The notes under the pieces were generated by a model. It was not told where the DNA came from. It did no database searches and saw nothing but the letters and a program-made list of their open reading frames with translations. A stretch of 57,094 nucleotides of DNA from Planctomycetota bacterium (GTDB lineage Bacteria > Planctomycetota > Planctomycetia > Planctomycetales > Planctomycetaceae). Below are positions 53,873 through 57,094 of the stretch, in pieces. The position numbers and the translations under genes are program-made. The DNA is taken from the NCBI GenBank assembly GCA_003388505.1, contig QQVO01000031.1, forward strand, positions 1-57,094. Reading direction: 5' to 3'. Position 1 is the first letter of the stretch. Each line of letters begins with the position of its first letter.

Positions 53873-54430
53873 TCAATCTCCGTGCAGTTGCCGCAGTCGT
53901 GACGACGTGCGCAGCATCCACTGAATTCGTTCAAACTCGTCGAGCCAGTCGCTGACGACCTGCTGTGTCAACGATGCGTCGGGGTCGACTCCCGTGGGAC
54001 AAAACGCGCCGGCGAACTGCGAGACCATGTTGCGATACGCGGCGAGCGTCCGGTCGCCGTATCGGCCGCAGAACTTGCCGTCTTCGCTCAAGAACACGAC
54101 CGCCGGCACGCGAGCGCCGCCGCAGGTCTGCAGTTCGGCGGCCAGGTCGGGGTTGTCGTCCCGGTCGAAGTACCGGACGTGAATCTTCGGAGACGCGGCC
54201 GAAAAATGCTCGAAGATCGGACACTGGTTCACGCAGTCTCCGCACCACGCGCCGGCCAGGACGAGGACGTTCATCTCCCGCGCCCAACTCTTCAGCAGCG
54301 CCTGCTGATCGTCGGTGAGCGAGACGATCGCGTGGAAATCGTCCCAGCGTTGCCGTTCCTGGGGGTTGGCGTACTTGTCCAGAAAGGCTTGGTAAGGGAG
54401 TCCGGTCTCGAACCTGGCGGCGTAATCCAT
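53873..54430 (-). CDS. Thioredoxin-family protein
   Basis: A 185-aa protein with the thioredoxin fold. LVLAGAWCGDCVNQCPIFEHF holds a WCGDC redox motif, and GGARVPAVVFLSEDGKF supplies the cis-Pro strand (VPAVVF). There is no signal peptide, so it is probably cytoplasmic. The N-terminal 45 residues (FLDKYANPQERQRWDDFHAIV) are of the type seen in the thioredoxin-like DUF group of planctomycetes. A thiol-disulfide or peroxiredoxin-helper role is plausible. ATG 54430 is used. Confidence 0.82.
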   Translation of the reverse strand: MDYAARFETGLPYQAFLDKYANPQERQRWDDFHAIVSLTDDQQALLKSWAREMNVLVLAGAWCGDCVNQCPIFEHFSAASPKIHVRYFDRDDNPDLAAELQTCGGARVPAVVFLSEDGKFCGRYGDRTLAAYRNMVSQFAGAFCPTGVDPDASLTQQVVSDWLDEFERIQWMLRTSSRLRQLHGD

Positions 54431-54737
54431 GGGATGGCTGATGGCTGGTGGTCGTTCGGCAGTGGCAAGTCGATTCGGTTACTTTTTTCCCGGAAGTCGC
54501 CGCACTTGAGTCGAGTTTCAACGACCAACGGGCGAGCGGCGCGGCGTGAGCCCGCCGATTCGTCCTCCCAATCAGCCGCACGAATGTTCCGAGGCGCTGC
54601 CTCGTGAGAGTATTGCGTTGCGGCATGCGCGCACGGTGCGCGGTTGTTCGGAGTGTAGTCCACTCGCTCCGCGAGTGGAGGCGACTCGCGGAGCGACTCG
54701 CCTCCATTGGTTGCGGCCCAGGCTGCGTTCGGGCGAA
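54431..54737. other. 307-nt gap with palindromes
   Basis: No gene is supported. It carries an inverted Family F copy (GGCGAGCGGCGCGGCGTGAG, from 54531) and a palindrome at 54678-54704 with arms GAGGCGA and TCGCCTC around CTCGCGGAGCG. A second one, CACTCGCTCCGCGAGTG, is at 54661. They lie just beyond the DegT-type gene's stop. Confidence 0.5.
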
Positions 54738-55916
54738 TCATTCGTTCGGCGGAACCAACATCGTCGCGTGGCGCTCGATTTTGTCAACCGCGGCGACGAT
54801 CTGTCGCAGGTCGGCTGCTTCGCCCAGCAGAACCGGGTGGTGCAGCACGAGCGCCTGCCGGTCCGTTTCGTCCGCGATCGGGAGTTCCCCTGCAGCGCGA
54901 AACCTGCGGCGCGAGTGAATGAAGTGCAGGGCCCGGAACCCGGGATCGAGCGCGATTCCTTCCGCACGGATTGCTTCAGCGATGCGATCTCTCGTGAGCC
55001 CCTCGATTCGTGCTCCATCACATCGAAACGCCAACTTGTAATAGGCCGGGTCGCAACCGTCTCGCTGCGGCGAATTGAGTGCGTGGATCAGTTCTGGAGC
55101 GCCCGGCTCTCGTTGAGCCAGCATTTCACGCAATTGAGCGACGCTGGTTTTTCGGCGCTCTTGTCTCTCAGGCAGAGCCTCGAGTTGCGGGAGCAGCACC
55201 GCCGCCTGCATCTCGGACAACGGATAGGCGTCGTTCCCGCGCTGAGTGTAAAGCTTGATGCGCTGCGCGACGTCGTCTCGCCGCGTCAGAATCGCGCCGC
55301 CGCGGCCGGCAGTCAGCAGTTTGGAGCCGCCGAAGCTCAGCACGCCGACGTGCCCCCACATGCCGGGGGGACGCCCGTGGATCGTCGCCCCCTGCGCCTG
55401 GCAGGCGTCTTCGATTATGGGGACGCCGTGTTCATCGCAGACCGCCCGCAGCCGGGACATGTCGACGATTTTGCCGTGCAGGTGTGACGCAATGACCGCA
55501 GCCGTCCGTCCGCTGAGGGCGCCCGCGACCTGTTCCACGTCGAGTTGCCAGTCGTCGGCCCGAATGTCGACCAGCACCGGCGTCGCGCCCAGCGTGAGGA
55601 CGTTCGTGAAGTTGGCTTTGAAGTCGTAGGCCGCGAGGATCACCTCATCCCCCGCACCGACTTTCAGACCGCGCAGAGCCAGTTCAACGGCCGCCGTTCC
55701 GCTGGAACACAGAATTGCGTGTTCGCACTCGTGACGCTCTCGCAGTGCTTCCTGCAGGCGCCGGCAGTGCGGTCCATGATACCGTCCCCAGGCGCCGTCG
55801 TCGGCCATGCGGGCGAGCGCCTCGCGCACGGCCGTGTCGTCGATCGGCCAGGACGGCGGACCATCGGGACGTATCGGCGGACCGCCGAGAATCGCGGGGA
55901 GTTCGGAGGCGGACAT
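54738..55916 (-). CDS. DegT/DnrJ/EryC1/StrS-family aminotransferase
   Basis: A 392-aa PLP enzyme of fold type I. The N-terminal CSSGTAAVELALRGL and EVILAAYDFKANFTNVL lead to the PLP-contact IIEDACQAQGATI; the Schiff-base Lys is in LSFGGSKLLTAGRGGAI. It would use a sugar-nucleotide or related keto-substrate for amination, for example for lipopolysaccharide or antibiotic-like sugars. ATG 55916 (MSASELPAIL) is preferred to a longer reading running through a repeat. Followed on the same strand upstream by the DUF2071 gene, 65 nt away. Confidence 0.9.
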   Translation of the reverse strand: MSASELPAILGGPPIRPDGPPSWPIDDTAVREALARMADDGAWGRYHGPHCRRLQEALRERHECEHAILCSSGTAAVELALRGLKVGAGDEVILAAYDFKANFTNVLTLGATPVLVDIRADDWQLDVEQVAGALSGRTAAVIASHLHGKIVDMSRLRAVCDEHGVPIIEDACQAQGATIHGRPPGMWGHVGVLSFGGSKLLTAGRGGAILTRRDDVAQRIKLYTQRGNDAYPLSEMQAAVLLPQLEALPERQERRKTSVAQLREMLAQREPGAPELIHALNSPQRDGCDPAYYKLAFRCDGARIEGLTRDRIAEAIRAEGIALDPGFRALHFIHSRRRFRAAGELPIADETDRQALVLHHPVLLGEAADLRQIVAAVDKIERHATMLVPPNE

Positions 55917-55942
55917 CGTGGAAGGCGAGGCAAGTCGTGGCG

Positions 55943-55968
55943 CCCGCCGGTTGCAACCGGTGGGCTTT
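55943..55968 (+). repeat. Family A REP-like palindrome
   Basis: CGCCCGCCGGTTGCAACCGG followed by TGGGC, between the DegT-type gene start and the DUF2071 stop, 13 nt beyond the latter. Confidence 0.65.
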
Positions 55969-55980
55969 GCGAAAAACACA

Positions 55981-56667
55981 TCATACCCGTTCAGGCGGAA
56001 ACACTTCGACGTCAACGCCGCGCGAGAACAGCATGTGGTCAGGCGATCGCCCATCGGCGGGGAGACCGGCAAGTCGAATCAGGTTGTCGTCCCAGGCAGA
56101 GACGTTCGCTGGAGCGAGCGGATACGGCGTGTGATAAACGCGGCCCGAATAGAGTCGGCCGCGATGGTGAGCGAACAACACGTACCGCTCGGCGAGAAAA
56201 AACTCGAGCGACCCAGGTTCCGCAGGAACTCCGGGACCGGCGGGCGCGTATTCGAACCGGCTCCGGAACTCCGGATCCATGCTCCGGCGTTGGGTCTGAT
56301 ACGTCACCGCACCGGTCGATTCCTCCTCGGAGAACTCCATCCGCGCCCAGTGATAGGGCAGGCCGAACAGCTTCCGTCCCCATTGCACACCCGGCCATGA
56401 GTTCGCGTCCAGCGAATAGAACCAGACGCCCGGTGTGCCGTCGTCATCGAACACGTACGTGCGGACGTTGATCTCCTGAAAGTCTGAGACGCCGGGGACG
56501 GCCGGAAACCACGTCGGGCGGATGTTCCTCATGAAGAACGGCACGATCGCGACCCAGGCCTGCTCTTCAAACGGATCCACGTGGAGACCGCCCGGCAGCG
56601 TCGCCTGGATCACATTCGGATCAAACCGCCAGTGCAGAAACAGCAGGTTCGTCCAGGAATGGTACAT
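55981..56667 (-). CDS. DUF2071 (YqjF-like) protein
   Basis: A 228-aa protein of DUF2071 (acetoacetate decarboxylase-like fold) family. The motif LLFLHWRFDPNVIQATLPGGLHVDPFEEQAWVAIVPFFMRNIRP is at the start and FQEINVRTYV, GVWFYSLDANSWPGV and YHTPYPLAPANVSAWDD follow. No activity has been proven for the family. Monocistronic or co-transcribed with the DegT-type gene; ATG 56667. Confidence 0.88.
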   Translation of the reverse strand: MYHSWTNLLFLHWRFDPNVIQATLPGGLHVDPFEEQAWVAIVPFFMRNIRPTWFPAVPGVSDFQEINVRTYVFDDDGTPGVWFYSLDANSWPGVQWGRKLFGLPYHWARMEFSEEESTGAVTYQTQRRSMDPEFRSRFEYAPAGPGVPAEPGSLEFFLAERYVLFAHHRGRLYSGRVYHTPYPLAPANVSAWDDNLIRLAGLPADGRSPDHMLFSRGVDVEVFPPERV

Positions 56668-56839
56668 CGCCGGCCGCCGTCCGGCCGGCTACGGGCGGCG
56701 AGCCGCTGGTCGAGCGTGGGCTGCGCAGTGGCGGCGGATTTCATGGGGGCGCGATCATCCAGGTGAACAGACATCCGAGGATGACCGCAGTCCGTGCGAC
56801 GGATTCACGCGCTGCGAAACGGCGAGCCAACGGAATCGT

Positions 56840-57094
56840 TCATTTCGTCGCAATCGCCTGCGCGAGAGGCTGGAGAACCTCTCCCACGACATGGTCGTTC
56901 AGCAGCCTTTCCGCATCCTGGCTGAGTTCGTCGAGCGCGTCGGGATACGACGTGTCTTGCGACAGGCTGCCGTACTGCCGGACGGTGAAGTAGACGCTGA
57001 TCGATTCTTCCGCGAACTCGTTGCGGCGCACCTGATAGGCGTTCGTCCGCGTCTCGATCATCAGCCGGCACTGCCGCCGACCGCTTTCATCCAG
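56840..57094 (-). CDS. Unidentified protein, C-terminal end only
   Basis: Open reading frame that enters from the right edge of the window and stops at 56840-56842; 84 residues are visible. The visible part has mixed helix and strand character, with RRNEFAEESISVYFTVRQYGSLSQDTSYPDALDELSQDAERLL and VVGEVLQPLAQAIATK at the end. I recognise no family. An inner ATG at 57061 exists, but the frame is open through to the edge without a stop, so the true start is probably outside. Confidence 0.5.
   Translation of the reverse strand: MDESGRRQCRLMIETRTNAYQVRRNEFAEESISVYFTVRQYGSLSQDTSYPDALDELSQDAERLLNDHVVGEVLQPLAQAIATK

Overview
The window is a GC-rich bacterial chromosome segment that looks like a member of the Planctomycetota. 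The family mix points there: two Tat-exported DUF1501 proteins, a DUF1559 pseudopilin-like protein followed by a small lipoprotein, DUF1207, DUF6807 (PmoA-like), a giant secreted PQQ-like beta-propeller protein, an ExbD plus squalene-cyclase-fold pair, Uma2 and GxxExxY nuclease-fold proteins, and many short dispersed palindromes between genes. The species was not identified.

Layout. 1-6.0 kb: end of a PhnP-like metallo-hydrolase, a DUF3592-like membrane protein, an RNase Z-like hydrolase, an ArnT/PMT-type glycosyltransferase and a DUF1501 protein. 6.0-12.3 kb: a heavy-metal efflux operon made of a small Cys/His-rich secreted protein, a CusB/CzcB adaptor, a CzcA/CusA pump and a His-rich lipoprotein. 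12.5-15.7 kb: a DUF4160/DUF2442 pair, then exbD coupled to a 740-aa membrane-anchored protein with a squalene-cyclase-like domain. 15.8-31.2 kb: PQQ-like protein, DUF1207, esterase, zinc-ribbon protein, Uma2, lone molybdopterin hydroxylase subunit, SEC-C/TPR protein, RibD, DUF2752 and a second DUF1501.

31.5-43.5 kb is the most unusual part: a co-directional virion-structure cassette with prohead protease/scaffold, decoration protein, major capsid protein, tail-assembly chaperone (probably with a -1 frameshift product), head-tail connectors, tail terminator, tail tube, a very short tape measure, Dit-like and Tal-like tail-tip proteins. It runs directly into three translationally coupled glycosylation-type genes (DUF115/MptE-like, GT2, GT4). 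No terminase, portal, integrase, replication or lysis gene is visible, and host-type repeats have invaded the cassette. The Tal-like protein ends in about 120 residues of Ser-rich low complexity, so a glycosylated tail tip of a domesticated phage-like particle is the leading hypothesis. The tape-measure-to-GT4 half is bracketed by two inverted copies of one small repeat element.

43.9-57.1 kb returns to ordinary chromosome: lipoprotein plus DUF1559, argG, GxxExxY protein, MBL hydrolase, ligA, an orphan ParA, DUF6807, thioredoxin-like, DegT-type aminotransferase, DUF2071 and a truncated gene at the edge. At least six families of short inverted repeats lie in the gaps. No rRNA, tRNA or CRISPR array was recognised by eye.
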